Shown here piece by piece: positions 11,460-21,985 of a DNA stretch of 64,000 nt. Source of the stretch: Hirsutella rhossiliensis. Taxonomy: Eukaryota > Ascomycota > Sordariomycetes > Hypocreales > Ophiocordycipitaceae. Position 1 is the first letter of the stretch; the number at the start of each line of letters is the position of its first letter. The translations under genes were made by a program, and so were the position numbers. Location: positions 682,001 to 746,000 of the forward strand of contig NW_025408679.1 of assembly GCF_020360975.1 (NCBI RefSeq), given 5' to 3'. The notes beneath the pieces are model-generated. The model saw only the letters and a list, made by a program, of their open reading frames with translations, searched no databases and was not told the DNA's origin.

Positions 11460-12745
11460 TCACCGTCCCCTTCTCTCTCTCTCGCCTCTGCTATCTCGCT
11501 CGCTCCCCATCTCGCTCAACCTGTCTCGTCTCGCCCTCGCCCCCCCGCCCCCGGTATCTTCTCAGGCTCCCCTCGTCCCCCCCCATTTCTCTCTTTCGCG
11601 CGCTCCTCGTCTCCTAATTGCTCGCTCCTCACCTGCTTGCTCCTCTTCTTCCTTCTCTCTCCTTCTCTCTGTCTCCTCATCGTCTGTCCTCATCGCCTGT
11701 CCTCATCGTCCTGTCCTCCTCATCGCCTGTCCCCATCGTCTGTCCCTTCATCTCTCCTCCGTCCCTGGTCAACAACATAAGCATAGCATATTATTACCCA
11801 TCGCCTCAGCCATCCGGCTAGTCAGTCAGGTCCCCGCCCATCCATCCACCCTCCTCTGCTGCTCCACATCCCTCCATCCACCCCATCCATCCGCTTCGAC
11901 CGCCTACCTCTCTTGGCCACAGACGGTGACGCCTCGTTTACGCCCCGTCCATTCTGCCACCCATCGCTCCCTCTCGCCTGCGCCCACCCACCCCATCACT
12001 CCGTCGCCGTGACTCGACTTCCTTCGCCATCAAGGTGCCTGTCGCTTGGGACCGCCAAAGACGACGACAACAGCGCCTCTCGTCCTCTGCGCCGTCACCT
12101 CGTGTTCGCAAGCTTCGACGTCGGCCGCACGCCAACTGACACAAGCCCCTGCCGCATTCCGCCTAGGCACTTGCTTCTTGTCGATAGCCATCGGCTCGGC
12201 CTCTTTGTCTCAGGTCAGGCCCTGTCCTCTTGCTGACCCCAAACCCTTCGCAAAGCTTCCAAAAGCAACGCCTCGGAGCTCTCTGCCCCAGCTCCCCTGT
12301 CGTCGCAAAGCTTGCACACTCTCTCTCTCCGTCCACTGCCATCCCTCGACGACTCCATCCCATCAAACCGTCCTTTCATCCACTGACCTCTCCTCTCATC
12401 CTCCTTGCAGCCTCTCCTCTGCCTGCCTAGCAGCCTATCGGATACCTGCCGCCCGCCTCGCTAGAACGCGCCGACATCCGTCCTGGGGCCTGCCGCCACA
12501 ACTACCACCGCACCCCTTCAACCTCATTCGCTCATCCTACTGCCCTTCGCGTCCGCTGTTGCCTATCAACCACCTCCTCTTTTATCCATCCGTCCAACTG
12601 CCGTCGATCCCGTAATCCCGTACCGTCGTTTACATGAAGACTCGAACCGCTGCTTCCGCCTTTCGCATCTTATAGGCCCACGGGCTCTGGCCGAACACGG
12701 CTCTCTTCCTGCCACCGACAACGCCCCCCTCCCCTCCAGGAAGCC
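11460..12745 (+). promoter_or_regulatory. Pyrimidine-rich leader upstream of ATG1
   Basis: Nearly 1.3 kb dominated by C and T on the plus strand, with repeated CTCTCT, CCATCC and CATCGTC motifs. It runs up to the ATG1 start codon. The run of biased sequence and the absence of a gene suggest promoter plus a long 5' UTR. Several ATGs and short frames in it could be upstream ORFs. Transcription start and any UTR intron cannot be fixed from sequence. Confidence 0.45.
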
Positions 12746-15700
12746 ATGGCCAGTCGACAGGATGCGCCGTCGTCTTCCGTCTCCCGGAAATCGGGTGCGC
12801 AGACCATCGGCCAGTTCGACATTGACAAGGAAATAGGCAAGGGCAGCTTTGCCCAGGTCTATATGGGCTGGCACACGGTATGTTTGTCCCTCCAGTCCTG
12901 GTCCGGCCGCACGCCGACGATGGCTACACATCTCCCCCTCTCCTCCTCTCCCGCTCATTCGCCCTCACTCGTCATCTGCTGACTGCTTTTCCTTGTGCGT
13001 TCTGGACAAGCAGAAGACCAAGGCCGCCGTCGCAATCAAGTCGGTCGAGTTGGCTCGGCTGAACAAGAAGCTCAAGGAGAACCTCTACGGTGAGATCCAC
13101 ATCCTCAAGGCTCTCCGGCATCCTCACATCGTTGCCCTTCACGACTGCGTCGAGTCGTCCACCCACATCAACCTCGTCATGGAATACTGCGAGCTGGGCG
13201 ACCTCTCCCTCTTCATCAAGAAGCGCGAGAAGCTCATCACCCACCCGGCCACTCACGAAATGGCCCGCAAATACCCCGTCGCTCCCAACTCGGGCCTGCA
13301 CGAGGTCGTCATCCGCCACTTCCTCAAGCAGTTGAGCAGTGCACTGGAATTCCTCCGCAGCAAAAACTACGTGCACCGCGACGTCAAGCCACAGAATCTC
13401 CTCCTGCTTCCATCCCGATCCTTTAGAGATCAGCGGGCCTTCCACATCATGTCTGCAAGTCAGGATTCGCTCATCCCCGTCGCCGGCCTGTCCTCGCTGC
13501 CTATGCTGAAGCTAGCCGATTTTGGCTTCGCCCGCGTGCTGCCGTCGACGTCACTGGCCGACACCCTCTGCGGCTCGCCGCTGTACATGGCCCCCGAGAT
13601 TCTCCGTTACGAGCGGTATGATGCCAAGGCAGACTTATGGTCCGTCGGCACAGTCTTGTACGAGATGATCACCGGCCGACCTCCGTTTCGCGCGAGGAAC
13701 CACGTCGAATTGCTGAGAAAAATAGAAGCTGCCGAGGACGTCATCAAGTTTCCCCGAGAAGTCGTCATCAGCCCCGAACTCAAGGCCCTCACGCGCGCCC
13801 TCCTCAAGAGAAGCCCGGTGGAAAGGATCAGCTTCGAAAATTTCTTTACCCACCCAGCCGTGACGAGCGACATACCCGGCCTGGTGGAGGATGACGTCCC
13901 CAAACCAGTCAAGCGCGAGCTCGAGAGGATTCCCCAAGGCGAGCCAATTTCCTCGTCGCCGCAGTCCAGGCCCACGCGCCAAGTGGCGCCCTTGTCCACC
14001 GCCGCCCGAGAAGGCGGCTCCTCGAGGTCCCCACGAGAGTTGATGCCCCGGTCACCCCAAGTCGAGGGCCATGGGGAGGGCCGACCTCGACGGCCGACCG
14101 GTGACATTCACCGAACCGGCAACTCTCCTCGCGACGGCATGGAGGGCTTGGGCATCCAGCGCCCGGCGCCTCATCACGCCGCTTCTGCACCCAACTACAC
14201 CCAGCTGGCCGCCAGGGCAGCCCGCGATCAAGTAGCGGCCCAGGGCCAGTTGACTCCCGAGACTCGGAGACCGCGGGCAGCTCCCAGCAGTCGACAGCAC
14301 GCAGAGGAGGAAAAGGCGGCACAGGATGTCATGTTTGAACGGGATTACGTCGTCGTCGAACGAAGACACGTCGAGGTCAATGCCCTTGCCGACGAGCTGG
14401 CGGCCAACGAGAGGATGGCGTCGCAGGGCTCCGCGGGACACAGGGCAAGCCAAATGGTTCGGCGGAGTACACAGCAGGGAGTCCCAACATCTACGACCGG
14501 AGCAGTGCCCACGCCAGCATCCCAGACTGCGCTCGTGGCCCAAGGCCGGCCGGGTCAGGACCGACGAGCATCCTACGAAAAGGCCCTCTCCGCGAGCCCC
14601 GGGTCAGCCTCGAGCGCCATCACAAAAGCCATTCAGGACGCTAGTCTCCGACTATTTGGCTTCAAGATGGCACCTGTGCGAGGCGCCAAGGGCCATTCGC
14701 CTCCCATGTATCAGCCTTTCCCTGCCTACCCGACCCCGATTGCGCCTGCCGGTCTACTCGGCGACGGCAAGAGTAGTCAATCGGCTGACGAGGATATTCG
14801 GGCCAGGGAGGCCATGGAGGAGTACGCCGAGAGGAGTGACTGCGTCTACGGCTTTGCCGAGGTCAAGTACGAGCAGCTGGTCCCCATGGCCCCGTCCATG
14901 GACCGGGGGCTCGGCGGCATCACGGCGGAGCAGTTGGCCGACGACGGCGGGCTGACGGCGGAAGCGATTGTCTCCTTGTCGGAGGAAGCCCTGGTTCTCT
15001 ACGTCAAGTCTCTGACCCTACTCGCTCGGGCCATGGACATTGCCAGCGTATGGTGGTCGAAGAAGAGCAGGTCGGCGACGGGCAGCGGCGTTTCCACGGC
15101 CGTCTCAGAACATGTCGCCCAGAAGATCAACGCCATTGTGCAGTGGGTGCGACAGCGCTTCAACGAGGTCCTGGAGAAATCCGAGGTTGTGCGCCTGAAA
15201 CTGGTCGAGGCGCAAAAGCTGCTGCCGGAGGACCATCCGAGCCATCCCTCTAACCACGGGCAAGACTCGGTCGCCTCGTCGTCGGGCTCAGGGTTCAAGC
15301 AGGTGTACCTGACGGCGGGAATCAGCGCCGAGAAGCTCATGTACGACCGCGCGCTCGAAATGAGTCGTGCGGCCGCCATCGACGAGGTCACCAACGAGAA
15401 TCTGCCGGGCTGCAAAATTTCATACGTCACGGCCATCCGCATGCTCGAGTCGGTTTTGGAGGGCGATGACGATTCGACGGCCCGGATGCTGTCAAACGGC
15501 AAGGAGCCCGTTCGGGCGGGCTCCAAGGAAAACGCCGGGGACCTCGACATGGACGAGGAGGCCCACGTGCGAAAAAGTAAGTCGAGGCTCGTGGAGTTGG
15601 CCAGGTGGCGCCGTGTTGACGTATTCCCAGTGATCAAGATGATTACCGGGAGACTCGCATCCGTGACCAAGAAGCAGCAAATGATTGCCGAGGCGAACAG

Positions 15701-15788
15701 CAAGGAGCAGCAGGCCCAACTGCAAATGGCGCGCCGACGAAGCGGCGACGTGACGCCCCGCAGCGTCCCCACGCATGGCTCAAGCTGA
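12746..15788 (+). CDS. atg1: Autophagy serine/threonine kinase Atg1
   Basis: The kinase that starts autophagosome formation, acting with Atg13 and Atg17 downstream of TOR. Exons 12746-12877, 13014-15576, 15631-15788, giving about 950 residues, the normal length for fungal Atg1. The glycine loop GKGSFAQVY is at 31-39, the ATP lysine Lys53 in VAIK, the catalytic Asp167 in [11 protein letters not shown] at 213-215 and APE about 30 residues later. The N-terminal kinase domain ends near residue 330. A long Pro/Ser-rich linker follows, then a C-terminal Atg13-binding region from about residue 640. The second intron (15577-15630, 54 bp) is a multiple of three and open, so retention would add 18 residues. 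Splicing there restores VRKMIKM, the expected family sequence. The exon-2 acceptor is a tandem AAGCAG; 13014 fits the family spacing. Confidence 0.95.
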
Positions 15789-16768
15789 GAGCTAACAAGA
15801 CGCCGGAGCTATCGCTATGAACGGCGGACGCGAACGACAGTGCCCTGGCCTCCCTCGTGCATGGTTTACTCACCGTCCCGCGGCTTGGTTTTCCTAATTT
15901 TATTGTTTCCAGTGGGTTTCTATCATTATTTCGTTGCCCCTTCCGGGCCCGGCTCCAGCGGCGTTTGCAGAATCTAGGGCTGCATGGGTACAGAAAACAG
16001 CCGAAAGACGGTCGCTCATTGCCCAGGGTGCAAAGGGGCGAGTGTTGAGCATTTCCTCCCCTTTTCTCCTGTCCTCTCGGCTTGACTACACGGCGGCCAA
16101 AGAGGAACGGGGCATTGGACTCATTTGAGGCGTTCATGAAATTCAAAGTGTGAATTTTGGGCAGCGACGGGCAAAGGGCAGGCAATCAAGGCGTAATCCG
16201 TGCCAAGCGATGGCAGAGTGCAGGGTAGGATCTACCTACCCGTCAAGGCTGGTCCAACGGGGGCAGCGGATGCTTTTCTTTCTTCAACATGCATTGGGTC
16301 TACGGTCCTTTGAGAATTGAGGCGGGTTGGGAAGAAACGTCGCGTTTGGAAACGGCGGCTGAATGGCAGTGGCGGAGGCGGCCAAAAGGAACACCTGCTC
16401 CCGGAGAATGTATGTGATAGATTGCTGTACCGTGGAGTGGCCTCGTCCGCGATGATACCAATACTAGTACTGCCATTTAGGCGACTTTCCGGGTTATGCG
16501 CAAGGATGCCCGGGCGAGCGAGAAAACGAGATGATGTACGGTCGGTGAACGGAGAGGGCAGGGCAGGCAAACGGCTGCTGTACAGGTCACTGGAGTCTTT
16601 GTTTGCCCTGGTCCCGACTTGTCGGCGTGAACCTGGACGACGAGGCAAAGTCAACCTCGTCGGCTGCCGACAAGCCAGAACTACAGTAATTACACGCTTG
16701 GTGAAGTGACGACGGCCCCTTTCTGGGATCGCAAACATTCGCCAACTAAAAACACTTGGTGATTTGTC
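15789..16768. other. Intergenic, ATG1 3' region and next promoter
   Basis: 980 bp without a recognisable gene or repeat. The first part is probably the ATG1 3' UTR. The minus-strand frames here show no family features. Confidence 0.55.
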
Positions 16769-17854
16769 ATGGACCAGGGACGCAACAGACACCACGGGGA
16801 CGGAGCGAGACACGAGGTCGAAGGGCGCGCGTCAACCAAGCCGGCCCGGGCCGGGGCCGAGCCGCAGGCGCCCGAGGAGACGCCGCTCCTCGACGGGGTG
16901 CTGCGGCTGGCGCGGCAGCGGAAGACGGTGGCCAGGGCGGCGGCCAGGCGGCGGGCGCGGGCGTCGGAGCAGAGGCACTGGGCGTCGGTGCGGGCGCCGG
17001 CGTACCGGCGGCTGCTGGAGGCGGAGCTCGCGGCGCAGACGGCCAACGCGGCGCTGGCGCGGCTGCAGCGGCGGCACCACGAGGAGGCGGCGGGGCGGCG
17101 GCGGGAGCGGGAGCGGGGGCGCAACGGGCTCTCGCGCGGCGAGGTGGACGAGCGCGTGTGGGCGGCCGTCGACGACGAGGCGGCACGGACGGCGAGGCTG
17201 GGGGGCAAGGGCGCGCTGGGCCGGGGGCCGGGCGAGGCGGGCGGCGCGTGGAGGGCGCGGCTCGGGGCGCTCGAGAGGCGCGTGCAGAGGCTGTGGATCG
17301 ACAACGAGGAGCGCATCGTGGGCGCGGAGCGGCGCTACGTCGACGGCCTGCCGGCGCGCGAGGCGCTGCGCCCGCCCATCTTCCTGCCGCCGGCGCGCGA
17401 GACGGCGGCGCGGCGGCCGGGCTTGGGCGCGTGTCTGCAGTGCGTGGCCAAGAAGCTGGCGTGTTCGCGGACGACGGTGGCGGCGGGGGTTGGGGGCGGC
17501 GGCGCGTGTCGGCGGTGTGAGCGCAACGGCGAGGAGGCATGTCTTGTGCCGGCTCGGGACGAAGAGGCGTTTCCGTCATGTCCACCTCCTCCTCGGAGCC
17601 ATGATGCAAAGACGAGCAAGACCAGCGCGACTGCGTGGCGACTCGTGGAGCTCGCCGGCAAAACGGCTGCCGCCGCCGCCGCCGACGACGACGACGCAGA
17701 GCGCAGGCGGGAGCGGCTGGTGAGGGCGGTGCTGGACCGCGAGGGCGGTGACGGACGGCGGGCCGGGGCGGCGGGGTTTGCGCTGCCTCTCTGGTGGGAT
17801 GTGCCGGTGAGGAGGCGGCGTGAGGAGGAGGTGGAGGGGGTGGGGGGTAATTAG
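16769..17854 (+). CDS. Hypothetical GC-rich protein with C-terminal six-cysteine cluster
   Basis: Single-exon frame of 361 residues, function unknown. Residues 50-190 are highly charged, Arg/Ala/Glu-rich and probably helical or coiled (for example RRLLEAELAAQ). Near the C-terminus six cysteines (222, 225, 232, 247, 250, 258) give CX2CX6CX14CX2CX7C. This resembles the fungal Zn(II)2Cys6 binuclear cluster, although such clusters usually lie near the N-terminus and have a proline in the loop, and the 14-residue loop is longer than usual. The segment is extremely GC-rich, so all six frames are open for long distances. This frame is chosen for the cysteine pattern and its ATG. DNA binding is only a possibility. 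The adjacent gene on the same strand encodes a zeta-toxin-fold protein. Confidence 0.6.
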   Translation: MDQGRNRHHGDGARHEVEGRASTKPARAGAEPQAPEETPLLDGVLRLARQRKTVARAAARRRARASEQRHWASVRAPAYRRLLEAELAAQTANAALARLQRRHHEEAAGRRRERERGRNGLSRGEVDERVWAAVDDEAARTARLGGKGALGRGPGEAGGAWRARLGALERRVQRLWIDNEERIVGAERRYVDGLPAREALRPPIFLPPARETAARRPGLGACLQCVAKKLACSRTTVAAGVGGGGACRRCERNGEEACLVPARDEEAFPSCPPPPRSHDAKTSKTSATAWRLVELAGKTAAAAAADDDDAERRRERLVRAVLDREGGDGRRAGAAGFALPLWWDVPVRRRREEEVEGVGGN

Positions 17855-17864
17855 GGAGAGATGA

Positions 17865-17915
17865 GAGTGAGGTGAGGTGAGGTGAGGTGAGGTGAGGTGA
17901 GGTGAGGTGAGGTGA
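17865..17915. repeat. GGTGA pentanucleotide array
   Basis: Nine exact copies of GGTGA (17871-17915) begin 16 bp after the stop codon of the preceding gene, with a degenerate copy just upstream. It lies in the short gap before the zeta-toxin-fold gene. Confidence 0.95.
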
Positions 17916-18135
17916 GATGTAAGGTGTGAGGTGGTGAAGTCCGACTGCTTATGACGCGGGGGTGGGCGGAGGGGTGTGCTCGGTAAGCTCGCTGCAGCAG
18001 CGTCATTGAGACTCACTCGTCAACCCCCCCGGTGAGATTGAGGGCATCCCCAGACCTCTGCCACCCTTTTCCGCCCATCTTCCGTCCGCGGGCCGCAGCC
18101 AAGCAGTTCCGAACAGCCAAGCCGCCCCGTAAATC

Positions 18136-19176
18136 ATGCCCCCGCCCCCGACAGACCTCTCGGCCTACCTCCTCTCGGACCAGGAATCCTCGCGCATCTT
18201 TGCCTCGGACATCCTCCCCGCCGAGCTACCGCCCGCAACGACGGCATCTCCTCTTCCCCACCAGCACGAGTCGTCGTCGCCGCCCCTCGCCCTCCTAACC
18301 GTCGGCCAGACCGGCGCCGGCAAAAGCGTCCTCTCCCGGGCCCTGCTCCCCGCCCTGCGCCGTCGCCATGCCCATCTCGCCTCCGCTCCCGATGCCGCGT
18401 CGTCGACGGCGCACCTCATCGCCGACACCTTCAAGACACACCACCCGTCCTTTTCACACCTCATGTCCACGGCGCCGCACCTCGCCTCCGCCGCCACCGG
18501 CCCCGACGCCCGCCGCTGGCTCGCCATGGCCGTCCGCCACGTCGCCGCGCGCCGCCTCGACGTCCTCGTCGAGAGCGCATGCCGCCACCCAGACGACTTT
18601 GCCCAGCTCGCCCTCGTCTTCCGCCGCGCCGGCTTCCGCGTCGAGGTGCTCGTCCTCGCCGTCCCCGCCGCCCTGAGCCGCCTCGGCATCCTGCTGCGCT
18701 TCCACGCGCGCCTCCCCGAGGGCCAGTCTCGCGCCCTGCCTGTACGCCTTACCCCCGTTCGCGTCCACGACGAGTCGTATGCCGGCCTGGTTGATACCAC
18801 CACCTTTCTGGACCAGTCGGCCGTCGCTGACCAGGTCCTCGTCGTCCGGCGGGGAAACTTGGTGGCGTACGGCGAAGAGAGAGGGCCAGATGAGCGCATG
18901 GCCGGGGGCGGGGGCGTGGCCGCGGCGCTGCTGAGGGAACGGGAGAGGCCTCTGACGCAGGACGAGGTCAAGATTGCCCTGGATGACCTTCAGAAGCTCA
19001 ACCAGTTTGAGGATGCTCTGGAGCAGGCCCAGCAGGTTCGGGCAATGCTGCGGCCATTGATGGGCCACAATCCTAGCACCTGCACACATCTGCCTGAGCT
19101 GGTTCCTCTCAAGTTTGTCAGGCACGGTCAGGGCGGCATCCAGGCATACAATGTCCTTCGCCTAGGACAACCTTGA
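18136..19176 (+). CDS. Zeta-toxin-domain P-loop protein
   Basis: Single-exon, 346 residues. The Walker A motif GQTGAGKS (57-64) is followed by IADTFKTHHPSF (95-106). This matches the catalytic-Asp segment of the zeta toxin fold (Asp97), a kinase-like family that in bacteria phosphorylates UDP-N-acetylglucosamine. The next block, VESACRHPDDF, and the hydrophobic strand VEVLVLAVPAALS also fit that fold. The C-terminal third (about 255-346) is helical and unassigned. Proteins with this domain occur singly in many fungi and are not known to be toxins; no antitoxin partner is seen here. The substrate is unknown. The start ATG has an AATCATG context about 280 bp after the neighbouring gene's stop. 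Confidence 0.75.
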   Translation: MPPPPTDLSAYLLSDQESSRIFASDILPAELPPATTASPLPHQHESSSPPLALLTVGQTGAGKSVLSRALLPALRRRHAHLASAPDAASSTAHLIADTFKTHHPSFSHLMSTAPHLASAATGPDARRWLAMAVRHVAARRLDVLVESACRHPDDFAQLALVFRRAGFRVEVLVLAVPAALSRLGILLRFHARLPEGQSRALPVRLTPVRVHDESYAGLVDTTTFLDQSAVADQVLVVRRGNLVAYGEERGPDERMAGGGGVAAALLRERERPLTQDEVKIALDDLQKLNQFEDALEQAQQVRAMLRPLMGHNPSTCTHLPELVPLKFVRHGQGGIQAYNVLRLGQP

Positions 19177-19650
19177 TGCCCGCGCCTCTTCCCCATGGAG
19201 AAGCGTTGTCAAGCGTCGCGAGTAAGCATCAGGTAAGCGCACGAGGGAATCGCCGTGTCCCAGACTCGACCCTATCGCCTCGGTTTTGAATAATATTGCG
19301 ACAAGCAGGCAAGCAAGCAACAAACTCCCGCTTGGATCTGGCATGTGAGAAACGCCTCCCGAGGCGCGAAATGCAAAAACAAAAACTCCTGATACACCCC
19401 CGGCATATGATAATTAGCAAGCAGTAGCCATCCTGTCCCGGTTCCCAACCCCGACGCTTATCGCAGCTGCCTTTCCCATCCCATCATTCTACCGAGTACC
19501 GACTTACCAACCAACTGATCATACTATGGGTTCCAAGTGAATAAAGGGGTTCCAGGAGTCGAAAGCAAATGAAACGAATTCCAGAGCCTCAAGATTTTCG
19601 TACTTTCCGCCCTGCAGTTGAAGCGTTCAGACTAGTCACCAATAGTGTCG
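19177..19650. other. Intergenic, convergent 3' regions
   Basis: 474 bp between convergent stop codons. No gene, repeat or strong hairpin noticed. Confidence 0.55.
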
Positions 19651-21985
19651 CTACCGGAATAGCGGAGGAGAGCTGACGCTTGTGGACTGTTGGCCGCTCT
19701 TCTGCCGTGCTTGAGCGCCCGTCCTCTTTCCCTCCAACGCCGCCAGGGTCGACGAAAACGCCGATATATCAGGCACAAACTTGGCATGCGTCCGCCTCAG
19801 CTCCTCGAGTACCTTTTCTCTCTGATCGTTGGCAGGTTTGTCGCCTGAGTTGTGGTGCTTTTCAAGATTTGTCAAAGGGAGAAGAGCGGTATCCTGAATC
19901 TTCATCTTGGACTTTCTTGGTCCAAGTACGGACGACTGAGCTGCCGTGGAACCTGCGACTTGCCCGACCTGCCTCACTCGATTTTCGTTGCCATTGGCAG
20001 AAGAGCATGGGCGTGGCTCGATCAAGCTTGTTTCGGTAACGGAGCTGTTTGGAAATGAATCCAGGGTTGAATACCGATGGGGCAAGAGCGAGGTCCTCTC
20101 GGCAACTTGTCCAGAAGAAGCGCCGGCTTTGAGATTCACTGGGCCATCAAAATACTCCGAGTTCTCATCCTGCGTTTGAGAGCCCTCCCACCATGGAGCG
20201 AGCCGGCCGCCTAGGCGAAGCCCCTGTTGCGACTCGGATAGTGAAAGGTGCTCATCCGTCACGTCGGGAAGGTGAAGCGGTATGGGCCGCAAGTGCCTCT
20301 GTGGTTTCCAGCTACTCGACGACCTGCGTTCTAGTTCCTCAAAGTATGCGAGGTGCGTCTCTGGGGTACAGAGCCAATCGTGGCAAAGAGCCCCCGAAGC
20401 GCTGATACGATCAGGGGGGGAGACCTGGAGGCAATGCCTTATAAAACTCTCGCAGTTTGGGGAGAATTGCCCTGGTACTTGCAGTATGTTCTGCTCGAGA
20501 AATACGTCAAGCTGTTGCTGGTTCATTCGATCGAGGCCAACTAGGCGTACGTCCATGTGGTGTGTGAGCAGGGTGAGAGCAACAATGCCCAGGGACCACA
20601 CGTCGACGGCAGCAGTCTGGAGCTGGGGTTGACCCTGTATTTCTCTGCAGCTCGTTAGCCGACCTATCCAGCAGACTAGGCGCATGCCATGTTTGCCCCA
20701 ACTCACGGTGCCTGGTAATGGACAGTGCCAGTATGCGTGAGCATTCGGCTTCGACGAGGAACAGCACAGGCCCCGAAGTCTGAAAGCATCACCCGATGGC
20801 AGGTGATGCTCGGTGAAAACGCCAGAAGGATGTTTTCGGGCTTCAAGTCGCGATGAACCACGCCTTTTGTGTGGATGTAGTCGAGGGCGTGAAGCACCTG
20901 ACGGATGATGACTCGAGTCTCGAGCTCACCTACCACATCTCGTTGATATAGAAAGGACCACAAGTCGCCTCCTGTTGCTAGCTCTGTAAGAGTGAACCTG
21001 GGATGTTAGGCCGTCGACCAAGCTAGGGAAGCGGCAAAGACGACATACAGGGAGTGCGGCGAAGCTATCGCGTCGACGTAGGGCAGAATGTTTGGCTGTG
21101 GGGCCGTTAGCCGCAGCATAAAGAACAGTCTAGCGTGGGCGACACGTACATGCTGGAGCTGCCTCAAAACATCAGCTTCCTGCAACTTACGTCGCAGCTC
21201 CTCCGGGGCATTCCTGCCTCTGATCTTCTTGAGGTCAACCACTTTGCAGACCAGCTGCTTCTTCGTCTCGATCTCTGTGGCTAGATAAACGACGCCGTCT
21301 GCCCCTTGCCCGAGACAGCGCGGGCCGATCTGATACTTGTCTTCGAAGAGCTTAATGACTGTCAACAAAGTCCTCTACGGATCAAGTGGAGGAGAAGAGA
21401 CAGCGTACCTTGCTTTCCGCTTCCTGGATGGGGGTTAGTGGATGAAGTGTTGGACTTCGATTGTCGCAAAACGTGAAGGTCCAGTGCGGGTGGATTTCGA
21501 TGGCATCGCCGTCCTCTAACAGGTAGCCCGGCGAAACCTCAGACTCGGTTCCGATGCGAATGTTATTGACAAATGTTCCGTTGGAGGACTTCCGGTCTCG
21601 GACGTACACATGGCTGACTGCCTCGTCGTACACGACGACGTAAACCTCGCAGTGGTCGCGCGAGACGACGTTGCCGAGGTCGTTCTTGATAAACAAGCTG
21701 CACTGCTCGTCAGGAGATTGCGACACGAGGCTTCTCTGACAACGCACCTCGACTGTGGATCACGTCCAATCCTGACAATGCCATTGTCCCAGATGGGAAC
21801 AAGCTCTGAAAAGGGACGATCAGCAGGGATCCAGAGCGTGAGCAGCAGTTGGGAGCTGCATTGAAATTCGTACCTTGATACTCCTCTCCGATGCGGCTGT
21901 CACTCAGAAGCAGACATCTATCTGGCAGTTTCCTGTTCCCACTTGTTTCCTGACCGGGTTGATCGACCATGGGTGGAGACGCCAT
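19651..21985 (-). CDS. FHA-domain serine/threonine protein kinase
   Basis: Seven exons on the minus strand: 21985-21874, 21805-21748, 21697-21409, 21350-21150, 21095-21049, 20997-20707, 20644-19651; about 663 residues. An N-terminal FHA domain (about 45-125) shows [15 protein letters not shown] and [10 protein letters not shown], the phosphothreonine-binding loops. The kinase domain starts near 158: glycine loop [10 protein letters not shown], Lys189, catalytic Asp286 in [11 protein letters not shown] at 309-311, then YQAPE. About 230 residues of low complexity follow. One FHA plus one kinase domain resembles meiotic or checkpoint kinases (Mek1/Cds1 group), but orthology is unproven. The intron 21408-21351 uses an AAG acceptor, chosen because it keeps the frame (..ESK then LFEDKYQIG); an in-frame alternative would shift a few residues. 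It is divergent from rpl41. Confidence 0.8.

Larger units (their letters stand above)
8577..12745. other. Large gene-poor, repeat-rich intergenic region
   Basis: About 4.2 kb between OAT and ATG1 in which I find no convincing gene. It contains a degenerate 21-24-bp tandem repeat, a 12-G run (9590-9601), a GCGAG pentanucleotide array, opposed AC and GT microsatellites, a GGCT array (10456-10481), and from about 11.46 kb a C/T-rich segment leading into ATG1. Frames of up to 192 codons exist but are compositionally biased and match no known family. Confidence 0.55.

Noticed and set aside
11434..12012. 192-codon Leu/Ser/Pro frame upstream of ATG1
   Set aside because: Reflects C/T-rich composition; no conserved features.
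16690..17609. Long minus-strand and alternative plus-strand frames over the six-cysteine gene
   Set aside because: All frames are open because of extreme GC; only the chosen frame has the cysteine cluster.
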